From assembly GCA_019637855.1 (NCBI GenBank), contig JAHBUX010000004.1, positions 124,001 through 188,000 on the forward strand: a DNA stretch of 64,000 bases, in the 5' to 3' direction. Below, one piece after another: positions 22,697 to 31,953 of this stretch. Source of the DNA: Bdellovibrionales bacterium. Its GTDB lineage: Bacteria > Bdellovibrionota > Bdellovibrionia > Bdellovibrionales > UBA1609. The notes beneath the pieces are model-generated. The model ran no database searches, had not been told where the DNA came from, and saw only the letters and a program-made list of their open reading frames with translations. Positions within the stretch are counted from its first letter, which is position 1. Every line of letters begins with the position of its first letter. Made by a program: the position numbers and the translations under genes.

Positions 22697-23649
22697 TTCT
22701 GCTGAACCTCAAGGCCGAGCATAATGGACATGAGAGATGCCCGGACAAATACACCGTTAGTCACTTGGTCTAAAACTTTCGTACGCTTATCGTTCAAGAC
22801 AAAGGCAGACAGTTCAATCCCGCGGATCACAGGTCCGGGGTGCAGGAGAATGCCATCACTGCGCAGGTGCTTCAGCTGATCTCCGCCGATGCGATAGCGC
22901 TCGCGGTACTCCGCCATAGAAAGGCCGATACCGGTCGAAGCGTGACGCTCCTTTTGTACACGCAGGCCCATAACCACAGAGGCCCACTCCATACCTTCAT
23001 TTAAGCTGTCAAAGTTACGAACGCCTTTCCAGGCCTCCGTAGTCGGTTCAAATTCTTTGGGCGCGCAATAGGCGACCTCTACGCCCAAACGACGTAGCAG
23101 AACCATATTGGAATTGGCCACACGGCTATGGGCCACATCGCCAACAATCAACATTTTTTCGCCCTTAAGCTTCCCATGCGCCTCTTGAATGGTGAACGCA
23201 TCGAGGAGAGCTTGGGTCGGATGTTCGTAAGCGCCGATACCACCGTTGATCACCGGACAAGGCAATTCGCGAATCACTGCATCCGCATCCAAATTGGTAT
23301 TGTAGCGCACGACCATCAGATCAGGCAGCATAGCGGCGATATTGCGGAACGTGTCTTCTAGGGTTTCGCCCTTTGACAGACTGGAAACCTGCGGGTTGTC
23401 GAGCGACATGGTACGAATGCCCAGACGAGCCGAAGCCATCTGAAAGCTCATACGAGTGCGCGTGCTGGGTTCGGAGAACACCATCGCCACCATTTTCTGG
23501 TGCAGGGCCTCGTTATGCGAAACCAGATGATCGAAACGCTTGGTTTTTTGGAACTCTTTTTTAAAGAGAGCGGCCCGCGAGAAGATCTGCTCGATATCTT
23601 TCTCAGAGAGTTGTTCTGAGCTCAGGAAGGATTCACCGACTATGGACAT
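22693..23649 (-). CDS. pyrB: Aspartate carbamoyltransferase catalytic subunit
   Basis: A 318-residue enzyme that joins carbamoyl phosphate and aspartate in the second step of pyrimidine synthesis. The carbamoyl-phosphate site FSEPSTRTRMSFQ (STRTR at 62-66) and the HPTQALLDAFTI motif are present, with LLHPGPVIRG near the end. No regulatory chain pyrI or dihydroorotase pyrC is adjacent. It follows lepB3 by 34 bases, and carA follows with a four-base overlap. Confidence 0.96.
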   Translation of the reverse strand: MSIVGESFLSSEQLSEKDIEQIFSRAALFKKEFQKTKRFDHLVSHNEALHQKMVAMVFSEPSTRTRMSFQMASARLGIRTMSLDNPQVSSLSKGETLEDTFRNIAAMLPDLMVVRYNTNLDADAVIRELPCPVINGGIGAYEHPTQALLDAFTIQEAHGKLKGEKMLIVGDVAHSRVANSNMVLLRRLGVEVAYCAPKEFEPTTEAWKGVRNFDSLNEGMEWASVVMGLRVQKERHASTGIGLSMAEYRERYRIGGDQLKHLRSDGILLHPGPVIRGIELSAFVLNDKRTKVLDQVTNGVFVRASLMSIMLGLEVQQK

Positions 23650-23683
23650 TGAAAAAGAATGTATACCCGGCCATTTGCCGGAG

Positions 23684-24319
23684 TCAATCTATGCCCCGCA
23701 ACATTCGCCCCCAACGCACCCGCGGCCACGCCCGCACCTCACCATTCTTCTCAAACCAATCCAGGGAGAGCCAAATGCGCGAGGCGCGCCCCTCCACGAG
23801 GTCAGCGGGAAGCGGCCCCCAGGAGCGGGAATCCTCCTCATCGGCGCGCTTATCATTCAAGACATAGACGTAGGCGGGAGGCACAATGATAGGGTCTTTA
23901 GAGTCTAAGCTCTTGTCGCCCGGCCATATCGCCCAACTGGCGTCTCCCACCTTCTCTTGCACGAACTCGGAGCCCAATTCTCGTGAACGCGCCGGCAGGC
24001 CATTGACGATCAATTGACCGGCTTTGAACTCAACACGGTCGCCAGGTATGCCCACGACCCGTTTTAAGCACACGCGTTCTTTTGAACCGGGACAACGCAA
24101 AATCACCACGTCGCCACGCACCGGTTCGTTCATATGCATTTTAGTGGCGACTAAGAAGTCCCCAGGCCACACGCTAGGCAGCATGGCTGAACCGGACATC
24201 ACGTAAGAAGAGATAAAAAAGATACGGACGAGAACCGCGATCAGCAGGATCAGGCCAAAAGATTGAAGTGCATAGCGCACTACAAAGTCGGCCTGCTTTT
24301 TACCCGCATCGGTGCTCAT
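23684..24319 (-). CDS. Signal peptidase I paralogue with altered active-site serine
   Basis: The third and shortest (211 residues) of three tandem S26 signal peptidase genes. One N-terminal membrane helix (about 19-37) precedes the box B region. Aligned without gaps to its neighbour, IPSGSMIPT becomes MSGSAMLPS, so the nucleophilic Ser (45 in the neighbour) is Ala45 here; a Ser stands one residue earlier. The general-base Lys (Lys86 in CLKRVVGIPGD) and the late NDKRADEEDSRSWG box are kept. It may be inactive, regulatory, or use the shifted Ser44. It starts three bases after the previous lepB. Confidence 0.85.
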   Translation of the reverse strand: MSTDAGKKQADFVVRYALQSFGLILLIAVLVRIFFISSYVMSGSAMLPSVWPGDFLVATKMHMNEPVRGDVVILRCPGSKERVCLKRVVGIPGDRVEFKAGQLIVNGLPARSRELGSEFVQEKVGDASWAIWPGDKSLDSKDPIIVPPAYVYVLNDKRADEEDSRSWGPLPADLVEGRASRIWLSLDWFEKNGEVRAWPRVRWGRMLRGID

Positions 24320-24322
24320 CGC

Positions 24323-25084
24323 TCAGTGCAGCACGTGGCCGAAACGTCCCCAGCGCAGCTCAAGCGGATTACACAAGAACGGGAGGAAAGGCACAGTAGA
24401 GTCACAGCTCAACCAAACGAACATGGCTTTGCCGAGCAGGTTTTGCCGCGGCAGCGGCCCCCACCAACGACTGTCTTTAGAGTTGTCGCGGTTGTCGCCC
24501 ATACAGAAGTATTCGTTTTCACCCACCGTGGTGGCGCGATCGTAAAAGCGGGCGATATCTTTTTGCAGAAGTACGCGATGCTGGACGCCGAGGAGATTCT
24601 CCTCATAAAAATCAAAGTTCGAATAGTTGCCCTGAATGTCTTGCTCCGTCACCGGATACCAAGGTTTCTGTGAAGCGGGATCCTCGGTCACCATCAGCTG
24701 CTTGGTATCCACTTTCTCGCCGTTGACCTTCAAAAATCCGCCTGAGTCGACCTCAATTTTGTCGCCGGGGACGCCGACCACACGCTTGATCATAAAGTAG
24801 CCCGCGTTATCCACCGCTCGGAACACCACGATGTCACCGCGCTTAGGGCCATCGAACTCCATCATCCAAGATTTACTGAAGGGCCAGCGCACTCCGTAAG
24901 CTAGCTTGTTGACCAAAATATGGTCGTGCACCAGCAAAGTGGGAATCATGCTACCGGAAGGAATCACATAGGGTTCGAACAGCAGCCAGCGGAAGGCCAG
25001 AATCGCCAGCACCGCGAGGAAGAATGAGCCAAGGCCTTCACCAAATTTCTTCTTCTGAGTACCAGCTGCAGGATCGGCGGACAT
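24323..25084 (-). CDS. lepB: Signal peptidase I
   Basis: A 253-residue membrane-bound leader peptidase that removes Sec and Tat signal peptides at the outer face of the inner membrane. One N-terminal membrane helix (about 18-36), catalytic Ser45 in VIPSGSMIPTL, general-base Lys100 in MIKRVVGVPGD, and box E MGDNRDNSKDSRWWG are all present. It is the middle of three tandem paralogues, 12 bases after the first. Confidence 0.93.
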   Translation of the reverse strand: MSADPAAGTQKKKFGEGLGSFFLAVLAILAFRWLLFEPYVIPSGSMIPTLLVHDHILVNKLAYGVRWPFSKSWMMEFDGPKRGDIVVFRAVDNAGYFMIKRVVGVPGDKIEVDSGGFLKVNGEKVDTKQLMVTEDPASQKPWYPVTEQDIQGNYSNFDFYEENLLGVQHRVLLQKDIARFYDRATTVGENEYFCMGDNRDNSKDSRWWGPLPRQNLLGKAMFVWLSCDSTVPFLPFLCNPLELRWGRFGHVLH

Positions 25085-25096
25085 AGGTGTGCCTTT

Positions 25097-25855
25097 CTAA
25101 TTGACCGAATGGAACAAGCGTTTCCAGCGAACCGTCAAAGGATTGCATATAAATGTCAGCACAGGCAATGTGGTTTCGCAGCTGAGCCACACGAAGGAGG
25201 CGCGACCGATCAAATAGTCGCGCGGCACAAAACGTTTGTCCGCGTCCCAGGCCCGGCTGTCTTTGGATTGGTCCCGATTGTCGCCCAGCACGAGATATTG
25301 CCCCTCGGGCACGGTCACCGGCCCAAAGGTTCCCTGGCTGCCACCGTCCTTGCGCAGCAGCACCGAATAGGCACGTTTGCCCATATGCTCTTCCCAATGC
25401 ACATAAAGTGAGCGACCGCCGGCAGCTTCATCACCGGGAAAATCTTGATCCTTCAACCACAACCACTCCTCTTTCAAATCCTGAGGAATTGTTTTGTCGA
25501 CCAGCTTTTCATTCACGTACAAATTGCCGTTTTCGTACAGCACGCGATCGCCGGGCAGACCGACCACGCGTTTGATAAAGTATTGGTCTTTGTTAGCGGG
25601 ATATTTAAAAACCACCACATCACCACGCTGAGGATGAGCCCAACGCACGAACCATTTCTCCGACAGCGGGGCACGCACGCCGTAAATAAACTTGTTCACG
25701 AAAATAAAGTCGTTCACCAGCAGCGAAGGCAACATGCTAGTGGAAGGAATCACATAGGCTTCGAAAAAGGCCCAACGCACAAACAGCGCCAGGGCGATAG
25801 CGACCACGAACGATCCCACGCCCTCGGTCCAAAACTTGCGCGAGAGCAGCGACAC
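25097..25855 (-). CDS. lepB: Signal peptidase I
   Basis: A 252-residue signal peptidase with catalytic Ser40 in VIPSTSMLPSL, Lys95 in FIKRVVGLPGD and box E LGDNRDQSKDSRAWD. Its GTG start shares one base with the lepA TAG stop (TAGTG), so the two are translationally coupled. The lepA-lepB pairing is common in Proteobacteria; the two further copies are not. Confidence 0.93.
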   Translation of the reverse strand: MSLLSRKFWTEGVGSFVVAIALALFVRWAFFEAYVIPSTSMLPSLLVNDFIFVNKFIYGVRAPLSEKWFVRWAHPQRGDVVVFKYPANKDQYFIKRVVGLPGDRVLYENGNLYVNEKLVDKTIPQDLKEEWLWLKDQDFPGDEAAGGRSLYVHWEEHMGKRAYSVLLRKDGGSQGTFGPVTVPEGQYLVLGDNRDQSKDSRAWDADKRFVPRDYLIGRASFVWLSCETTLPVLTFICNPLTVRWKRLFHSVN

Positions 25856-27654
25856 TAGTCGTCCACCTTAAGGATGGCCAAGAAGGCCTCTTGCGGCACT
25901 TCCACATGGCCAATGGCCTTCATGCGCTTTTTACCTTCTTTTTGTTTCTCTAAAAGTTTGCGCTTACGGCTGATGTCACCGCCGTAACATTTGGCAGTCA
26001 CATCTTTACGAAGAGCGCCTAAAGTTTCACGCGCCACCACTTTGGCGCCGATGGCGGCTTGGATGGCGACTTGATACTGTTGTCGTGGGATCAGCTCTTT
26101 TAACTTGGACGCTAAAGCGCGACCGCGCGTGGTGGCTTTGCTTCTATGCACGACCACTGACAAAGCATCCACCGGCTCTTGATTGATCAGGATGTCCATC
26201 TTAACCAGATCCCCAGGTTCGAACCCCAAAAGTTCGTACTCCATGGAGGCATAGCCTTTGGAGATGGATTTTAGTTTGTCATAAAAGTCCATCACCATTT
26301 CGTTAAGCGGCAGCTTGTACTCGATAATGACCTTGGTGTCGGTGATGTACTCCATCTTAATCTGAATACCGCGACGGTCCTCGCATAGCTTCAGCAAACC
26401 GCCGATGTATTCGGACGGAGTATGCAACGAGAGCTTAACGTAGGGCTCTTCGATCACCTCGATTTGGGTCGGCTCAGGCATATGGGCTGGGTTTTCGAGC
26501 TCGACGATTTGACCGTCTGTTTTTTTAACCTTGTAAACCACTGTTGGCGCCGTGGTGATAAGGTTTAAATTGAACTCGCGCTCAAGGCGCTCTTGGACGA
26601 TCTCCATGTGGAGCAAACCCAGAAATCCGCAGCGAAAACCAAAACCCAAGGCCGCCGATTTTTCAGGCTCATAGTTAAGGCTGGAGTCATTCAACACCAG
26701 CTTTTCCAAAGCCTCTTTCAAACCTTCGAAGTCGGTCGCGTCGACCGGGAAAATACCGGAAAACACCATCGGCTTGATCTTTTGAAATCCGGGCAAAGCT
26801 TCGGTGGCCGATTTCTTGGCCGCCGTCACCGTGTCGCCGACCTTCACGTCGCGAATGTCTTTAATCCCGCAAATGATAAAGCCCACTTCGCCAGCCTCAA
26901 GCTGCTCCATCGGAGCGGCAAAGGGCGCAAACACACCGAGCTTAAGAACCTCGTAGTCCTTGTCGGTGGCCATGAACTTTATGATATCGCCCTTTTTGAC
27001 TACACCATCCACTACGCGCACCAAGGTGACAACGCCCTGATAGGCATCAAACCACGAGTCGAAGATCAAAGCTCGTAACACTTTGCCACGATCAGCGACC
27101 GGCGGCGGCACCTTCTCAACGACGGCCTCGAGAATCTCGTCAATCCCCTTCATCTCTTTGGCGCTGGCCAAGATGGCACCGCTGGCATCCAGACCAATAT
27201 GGTCTTCGATCTGGCGTTTGACGCCCTCGGGATCGGCCGCAGGTAAATCAATTTTATTCAATACCGGAATGATCTCAAGGTTGTGATTGAGAGCCAGATA
27301 CACGTTGGCCAACGTCTGCGCTTCAACTCCTTGCGAGGCATCAACCACCAAAATAGCGCCCTCACAGGCCGCCAGACTGCGTGACACTTCGTAGGAAAAA
27401 TCCACGTGCCCGGGGGTATCGATCAGATTCATCTGATAGGTTTGGCCGTTACGCGCCTTGTACATCAGGCGCACGGTCTGCGCTTTAATCGTGATGCCGC
27501 GCTCACGCTCAAGCTCCATATTGTCGAGGAATTGAGCCTTCTTCTCACGGTCGGACAAAGTCTTGGTGGCCGTCAAAAGACAGTCGGCCAGCGTCGACTT
27601 GCCATGATCAATATGGGCAATGATGGAGAAGTTGCGTATGTTTTCCGGATTCAT
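25855..27654 (-). CDS. lepA: Elongation factor 4 (LepA), ribosome back-translocating GTPase
   Basis: A 599-residue translational GTPase. G1 [13 protein letters not shown]2 region [13 protein letters not shown]3 DTPGHVDF and G4 NKIDLP are intact. Domains II, III and V follow, and the LepA-specific C-terminal domain ends with [18 protein letters not shown]. Full length. It heads the long minus-strand run that continues to pilQ. The 76-base gap to metK contains no strong promoter that I could identify. Confidence 0.97.
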   Translation of the reverse strand: MNPENIRNFSIIAHIDHGKSTLADCLLTATKTLSDREKKAQFLDNMELERERGITIKAQTVRLMYKARNGQTYQMNLIDTPGHVDFSYEVSRSLAACEGAILVVDASQGVEAQTLANVYLALNHNLEIIPVLNKIDLPAADPEGVKRQIEDHIGLDASGAILASAKEMKGIDEILEAVVEKVPPPVADRGKVLRALIFDSWFDAYQGVVTLVRVVDGVVKKGDIIKFMATDKDYEVLKLGVFAPFAAPMEQLEAGEVGFIICGIKDIRDVKVGDTVTAAKKSATEALPGFQKIKPMVFSGIFPVDATDFEGLKEALEKLVLNDSSLNYEPEKSAALGFGFRCGFLGLLHMEIVQERLEREFNLNLITTAPTVVYKVKKTDGQIVELENPAHMPEPTQIEVIEEPYVKLSLHTPSEYIGGLLKLCEDRRGIQIKMEYITDTKVIIEYKLPLNEMVMDFYDKLKSISKGYASMEYELLGFEPGDLVKMDILINQEPVDALSVVVHRSKATTRGRALASKLKELIPRQQYQVAIQAAIGAKVVARETLGALRKDVTAKCYGGDISRKRKLLEKQKEGKKRMKAIGHVEVPQEAFLAILKVDD

Positions 27655-27730
27655 CGTCAGTCAGCGTTATCATACGTTGTGGGCGAATACTTGGTTTGAC
27701 GCACTTCACCCCCAAATGGACCGCTTCGCC

Positions 27731-28882
27731 TTAAAGCGAAGCGACCGCATCTTTAAGGGCGTCTACGCGATCCACCTTTTCCCAAGTCAGTTCCGGCAGG
27801 TTACGGCCGAAGTGACCGTAGTTACATGTCTTGCGGTATTTGGGCTTGAGTAAGTCGAATTGCTCGATAATGGAGGCCGGCTTCAAGTTCCATACGCGAC
27901 GCACTGCCTGAGCCAGTTTTTCGCCACCATGCTTGGAAGTGCCATAGTCGTTGACCATAATGCTCACGGGCTCAGCCACGCCGATCGCGTACGCCAACTG
28001 CACCAAGCACTTTTCGGCCAAACCTGCGGCCACGATATTTTTGGCCACATGGCGAGCCGCATAGGCGGCCGAGCGATCCACTTTTGAAGGATCTTTACCT
28101 GAGAACGCGCCACCACCGTGAGCACCATGACCACCGTAGGTGTCGACGATGATCTTACGGCCCGTGAGTCCGCAATCGCCCTGAGGGCCACCCACCACAA
28201 AACGACCGGTCGGATTGATATGAAACTTGGTTTTGGAATCGATCCATTGCTTAGGAATGGATTTGGCCACCAACTCTTCGATGATGAACTCGCGAATGCG
28301 CTTTTGATCCACATCGGGAGTGTGCTGAGTGGACAACACGACGGTATCGATGCGCGCGGCGCGCCCTTCTTTGTACTCAACGGTCACTTGGCTTTTGGAA
28401 TCAGGGCGCAGGAAATTCACTACGCCTTTTTTGCGCATCTGCGCAAGATCTACCAACAGACGGTGAGACATGGCGACTGACAGGGGCATAAACTCAGGAG
28501 TTTCGTTATTGGCATACCCGAACATGATGCCCTGATCGCCTGCACCTTGCTCAGCGGCATCGACGCCCATAGCGATATCGGGGCTCTGTTTGCCGAGTGC
28601 AGACATGACGGCGCAGGATTTGTAGTCAAATCCCATGTCGCCACCGTCATAACCGACATCTTTCACCACATCACGAACGACAGATTGATAATCGACAGTG
28701 CCTTTGGAGGTGATCTCGCCCGCCAAGCAGACAAAACCGGTCGAAACCATAGTTTCGCAGGCCACACGCGAACGAGGATCTTGCGCTAAGTAAGCATCGA
28801 GAACGGCATCACTGATTTGATCCGCGAGTTTGTCGGGATGGCCTTCGGAAACCGATTCACTGGTAAAGAGATAATTCTGCAT
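27731..28882 (-). CDS. metK: S-adenosylmethionine synthetase
   Basis: A 383-residue enzyme making SAM from methionine and ATP. The N-terminal [19 protein letters not shown], the [12 protein letters not shown] motif and the P-loop-like [15 protein letters not shown] are all present. The start ATG stands one base after the end of a perfect inverted repeat that fills the 63-base gap to hpf. AAGGG within that structure, 10-12 bases before ATG, is the likely ribosome site. The stop codon lies in the loop of an 8-bp hairpin (27722-27743) without a U tract. Confidence 0.97.
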   Translation of the reverse strand: MQNYLFTSESVSEGHPDKLADQISDAVLDAYLAQDPRSRVACETMVSTGFVCLAGEITSKGTVDYQSVVRDVVKDVGYDGGDMGFDYKSCAVMSALGKQSPDIAMGVDAAEQGAGDQGIMFGYANNETPEFMPLSVAMSHRLLVDLAQMRKKGVVNFLRPDSKSQVTVEYKEGRAARIDTVVLSTQHTPDVDQKRIREFIIEELVAKSIPKQWIDSKTKFHINPTGRFVVGGPQGDCGLTGRKIIVDTYGGHGAHGGGAFSGKDPSKVDRSAAYAARHVAKNIVAAGLAEKCLVQLAYAIGVAEPVSIMVNDYGTSKHGGEKLAQAVRRVWNLKPASIIEQFDLLKPKYRKTCNYGHFGRNLPELTWEKVDRVDALKDAVASL

Positions 28883-28945
28883 AAAGCTTGTACCCTTTTT
28901 GGCGTGGAATGATCCACGAGGTTTATCCCTGGTACAAGCTTAGGG
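28883..28945 (-). promoter_or_regulatory. Structured leader of metK, candidate translational switch
   Basis: An 11-bp perfect inverted repeat (28884-28894 with 28931-28941) encloses a 6-bp CGTGGA/TCCACG hairpin with a TCAT loop and two short CC/GG arms, giving a junction-like fold. The 3' arm ends one base before the metK ATG, and the probable Shine-Dalgarno AAGGG borders the stem. A CCCT directly after the hpf stop could pair with that AGGG as an alternative. The layout (SAM-synthase gene, ribosome site inside the fold) suggests SAM-dependent translational control. It does not match the S-box, SAM-II or SMK consensus as I know them. A protein operator is the alternative. Confidence 0.5.
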
Positions 28946-29251
28946 TCAACTGACTTTCGGGGCCTTGTGGCTTTGCACCCGCGACTTCTTTTTGGCCAAC
29001 TGCTTGGCCATTTTATCGAGGGCGTGATCGATACCTTCAAAGAAAGTTTCTGCCTCGCAGTGCGCATGCATTTCGATATGGTCACCTCGCACGTGAATGT
29101 CCACGCGCTTGCTGCCTTTTTCGTGAGTGAATGTGAACTCCACGCGCACGGGCTTCATCTCGAACTTCTCAAGCTTGCTGATTCGTTCTGAAACATAGCT
29201 GGTGAGCTCATCGGAGGCTTCTAAATGACGGAACTTAAAATCTATACGCAT
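28946..29251 (-). CDS. hpf: Ribosome hibernation promoting factor
   Basis: A 101-residue HPF/RaiA family protein that binds the 30S decoding region and helps store ribosomes in dormancy. The beta-alpha fold is visible from MRIDFKFRHLEASDELTSYV, with the conserved KRVDIHVRGDHIEMHAHCEA. It lacks the C-terminal dimer domain of long HPF. The start is the ATG at 29251; a longer frame begins with a TTG at 29308 but adds non-family sequence. Synteny with rpoN and the lpt genes is the standard proteobacterial one, interrupted here by a gene on the opposite strand. Confidence 0.92.
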   Translation of the reverse strand: MRIDFKFRHLEASDELTSYVSERISKLEKFEMKPVRVEFTFTHEKGSKRVDIHVRGDHIEMHAHCEAETFFEGIDHALDKMAKQLAKKKSRVQSHKAPKVS

Positions 29252-29387
29252 AGAGAGCTTTTCGGCCAGCTCTAGGTCCAGGTTGAGTTCGTTCCTGACA
29301 ATTCTCAACTCGGTATAAAGGGCAGCGCAGCATATTGCGTGGCAGCGGAGCTGGTGTGCCGCCCTGTCTCATTTCAAGCTGTAAATA

Positions 29388-29765
29388 TTGATACACGCTG
29401 TTGTCTTCTCTCTACTACTGACGGCTCTGGCCGGCGCCGCCGATCGCGACGGCTATGAATCGCTCCCCCTTCCTGCACCAGGAACCAAACGCATTTTTCT
29501 TGGTTTCAAACTGACACATGTGGAAGCTGGGTCGATCTATCAAAAAGTGGGGCTGAAAGAAGGCGATCTACTGAAATCCATGAATGGCAAGCCCGTCAAC
29601 ACGCCAGGAGATCTTAAAGAGCTGCCGAATATTTTAGATCGCGACAAGAAAGTCGAACTCAAAGTTCAGCGCGGCAATAGAAAGGTGACGCTGCGCTATC
29701 GCCTGACCGTAGTGAAGGCCCCGGCCGCAAAGGCCAAGACCCGCGGCGCTGGCGCCAAAAACTAG
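29388..29765 (+). CDS. Small secreted PDZ-domain protein
   Basis: A 125-residue protein. The only possible start is the TTG at 29388, since a stop codon lies two codons upstream; no ribosome site is visible. A short signal-like segment (MIHAVVFSLLLTALAGAA) is followed by a PDZ fold: FLGFKLTHVEAGSIYQKVG, then LKEGDLLKSMNGKPV. It resembles the C-terminal PDZ of type II secretion GspC and HtrA proteases, without other domains. The tail is Lys/Ala-rich. It sits on the plus strand inside the otherwise co-directional lpt-rpoN-hpf block, and its stop overlaps the rpoN stop. It may be a remnant of a larger protein. Confidence 0.65.
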   Translation: MIHAVVFSLLLTALAGAADRDGYESLPLPAPGTKRIFLGFKLTHVEAGSIYQKVGLKEGDLLKSMNGKPVNTPGDLKELPNILDRDKKVELKVQRGNRKVTLRYRLTVVKAPAAKAKTRGAGAKN

Positions 29766-31213
29766 AACATCTTTTTACGCTTGGATGAGGGCAAGATCTT
29801 GAGCATATCGCGATATTTGGCGACCGTGCGACGAGCGATTTGAATGCCATCTTTCTTCAGGAGCTCAACGATCTTTTGATCGGAAAGCGGATTCTTGGCG
29901 TCTTCATCACTGACCAAGTTTTTAATCTTGAGCTTAACGCTCTCACTGGCCAGCGAGTCGCCGTCGGTCTTGGAAATACCGCTGTTGAAAAAATACTTCA
30001 GCTCGAAAATCCCGCGCGGTGTGTGCACATATTTGTTAGTCGTCACACGCGAAACAGTCGACTCGTGCATTCCGATATCATTGGCAATATCGCGTAAAAT
30101 CATCGGCTTGATGTAGCCGGGGCCTTTCTCAAAAAAGTCCTGTTGGTGCTTCACGATGGATTCGGTCACTTTATAAATCGTACGCTGACGTTGATGAATG
30201 GACTTGATCAACCACACCGCCGAACGCAGTTTGTCCTGAATGTAATTCTGCGCCGTTTCGGTGCCCCCTTGGGTAGCCGCCGTCTGATCCCCCTTGAGGA
30301 TGTTTTTGTACAGGTTGGAAATGCGCAAACGCGGCAGACCGTCTTCGTTGAGCGCCACCATGTACTCTTCACCGACCTTGTAGACGTAAACGTCTGGAGT
30401 CACGAACTGAGTGTCTTGCGGCATGTATACGCGGCCCGGCTTGGGATCCATCGTATAAATGATCTTACACATCTCGATCACGTCATCGAGAGGGATGTTC
30501 ATGGTTTTAGCAATGCCGTTGTAGTTCTTTTTCTCGAGATCTTTGATGTGATCATTGATCAGTTTGACCAAATCGTTGGTGTCTTCTTCCAAGTGTTTGG
30601 CTTGAATCAAGAGACATTCTTTGAGGTCGCGGGCGCCAATGCCGGGAGGATCGAACTCTTGTAAGAACGGAATCATCTCGCTCAATTCCTCAACCGTAAC
30701 TTCTTCCTCGGCGGAAATCTCTTCGAGCGGAGTCTTCAAATAGCCGTCCTCATCCACATAGGAAATCAGGATGGCCATAATATGTTGTTCTTCGTCGTTA
30801 AAGCCGCCCAAGCCCAGCTGCCAATTCAAGTGATCGGTCAGCGACGTGGTCGTCGAGATCAGATTCTCGTAGTTCATGATCTCGTCGGTCCCACCGGCTG
30901 GACCTTGCGGAGGCTTGTAATTGGTGTCCAAGTAGTTTTCCCACTCGAACTCCTCTTGTGTGCGCGGGTCGGAAGCATCTTGTGCCGCCGGAGCGTCGGG
31001 GGCCTCCGCCGCGCGTGTTTCGGCTTCAGTCTTGGGTTGATCGTCATCAACCTCTTGCAACTCTTCAAGCACCGGATTCTCATCCAACTCTTTGCGGATA
31101 GCGCCCTCAAGCTCCAGGCGGGAGAGCTGCAGCAGCTTGATGGCTTGCTGCAGTTGCGGCGTCATGCGCAATTGCTGCGATAACTTAAGACTGGTTTTTA
31201 GCTGCATGGCCAT
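29762..31213 (-). CDS. rpoN: RNA polymerase sigma-54 factor
   Basis: A 483-residue sigma factor for -24/-12 promoters. Region I is Gln/Leu-rich (KLSQQLRMTPQLQQAIKLLQ) and binds activators. Acidic region II follows (about 50-110), then the core-binding domain, the helix-turn-helix with MHESTVSRVTTNK, and the C-terminal RpoN box ARRTVAKYR that reads the -24 element. The ATG at 31213 follows GGAG by eight bases. It needs an AAA+ activator, and one is encoded at 53150-54430. Confidence 0.97.
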   Translation of the reverse strand: MAMQLKTSLKLSQQLRMTPQLQQAIKLLQLSRLELEGAIRKELDENPVLEELQEVDDDQPKTEAETRAAEAPDAPAAQDASDPRTQEEFEWENYLDTNYKPPQGPAGGTDEIMNYENLISTTTSLTDHLNWQLGLGGFNDEEQHIMAILISYVDEDGYLKTPLEEISAEEEVTVEELSEMIPFLQEFDPPGIGARDLKECLLIQAKHLEEDTNDLVKLINDHIKDLEKKNYNGIAKTMNIPLDDVIEMCKIIYTMDPKPGRVYMPQDTQFVTPDVYVYKVGEEYMVALNEDGLPRLRISNLYKNILKGDQTAATQGGTETAQNYIQDKLRSAVWLIKSIHQRQRTIYKVTESIVKHQQDFFEKGPGYIKPMILRDIANDIGMHESTVSRVTTNKYVHTPRGIFELKYFFNSGISKTDGDSLASESVKLKIKNLVSDEDAKNPLSDQKIVELLKKDGIQIARRTVAKYRDMLKILPSSKRKKMF

Positions 31214-31230
31214 GTCGTAAACTCCCTACC

Positions 31231-31953
31231 TTATAATCTAAAGTTTTCGCCCAAGTAAAACTTGCGAGCTATTGGTGAAGCGGCGATTTCATCGGCCGTT
31301 CCGGCCACTTCAATATGTCCATCTTTCAAAATATGAGCGCGGTCGCAAATGCCCAACGTCTCGCGCACATTGTGGTCTGTGATCAGTATCCCGATGCCGC
31401 GCGATTTCAAACCACGCACGATATCCTGAATATCGCCCACCGCAATCGGATCGATACCTGCAAACGGTTCATCCAAAAGCAAGAACTTGGGATCACCAGC
31501 CAATGAGCGGGCGATTTCCACGCGACGGCGCTCGCCGCCCGAAAGTGCGTAACCATAGCTATCACGAATGTGCTGAATACGAAACTCTTCCAGCAAAGAC
31601 TCTAGGCGTTCGGAGCGCTCTACGGCGGTGAGATCCTGAGCGTCTAGGGCCACCTGAATATTCTCATTCACCGTAAGACGACGAAAGATGCTAGGCTCCT
31701 GCGGTAAATAGGAAAGCCCGGCGCGCGCTCTCTTGTACATCGGCAAATGGCCCACGTTCTGCCCATCGATATCGACTTCACCCTCGTCCGGTTTTACTAG
31801 GCCCACCACCATGTAGAAGCTAGTGGTTTTGCCCGCACCGTTGGGCCCGAGCAGACCGACAACCTGCCCCGACTCCACTTCGAAGGAGACATTGCGCACC
31901 ACCTGACGGGCTTTGAATTTCTTGCTGACGTTTTTAATGACCAGCCGGCTCAA
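31231..31953 (-). CDS. lptB: Lipopolysaccharide export ATPase LptB
   Basis: A 240-residue ABC ATPase driving LPS extraction from the inner membrane with LptF and LptG. Walker [11 protein letters not shown], signature [13 protein letters not shown] and Walker [14 protein letters not shown] are present. It overlaps the upstream lptC-lptA gene by four bases and precedes rpoN by 17. LptF and LptG are not in the window. Confidence 0.96.
   Translation of the reverse strand: MSRLVIKNVSKKFKARQVVRNVSFEVESGQVVGLLGPNGAGKTTSFYMVVGLVKPDEGEVDIDGQNVGHLPMYKRARAGLSYLPQEPSIFRRLTVNENIQVALDAQDLTAVERSERLESLLEEFRIQHIRDSYGYALSGGERRRVEIARSLAGDPKFLLLDEPFAGIDPIAVGDIQDIVRGLKSRGIGILITDHNVRETLGICDRAHILKDGHIEVAGTADEIAASPIARKFYLGENFRL

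Noticed and set aside
23684-25855. Three lepB copies as an assembly duplication
   Set aside because: The three genes differ in length and in most residues, so they are old paralogues rather than repeated sequence.
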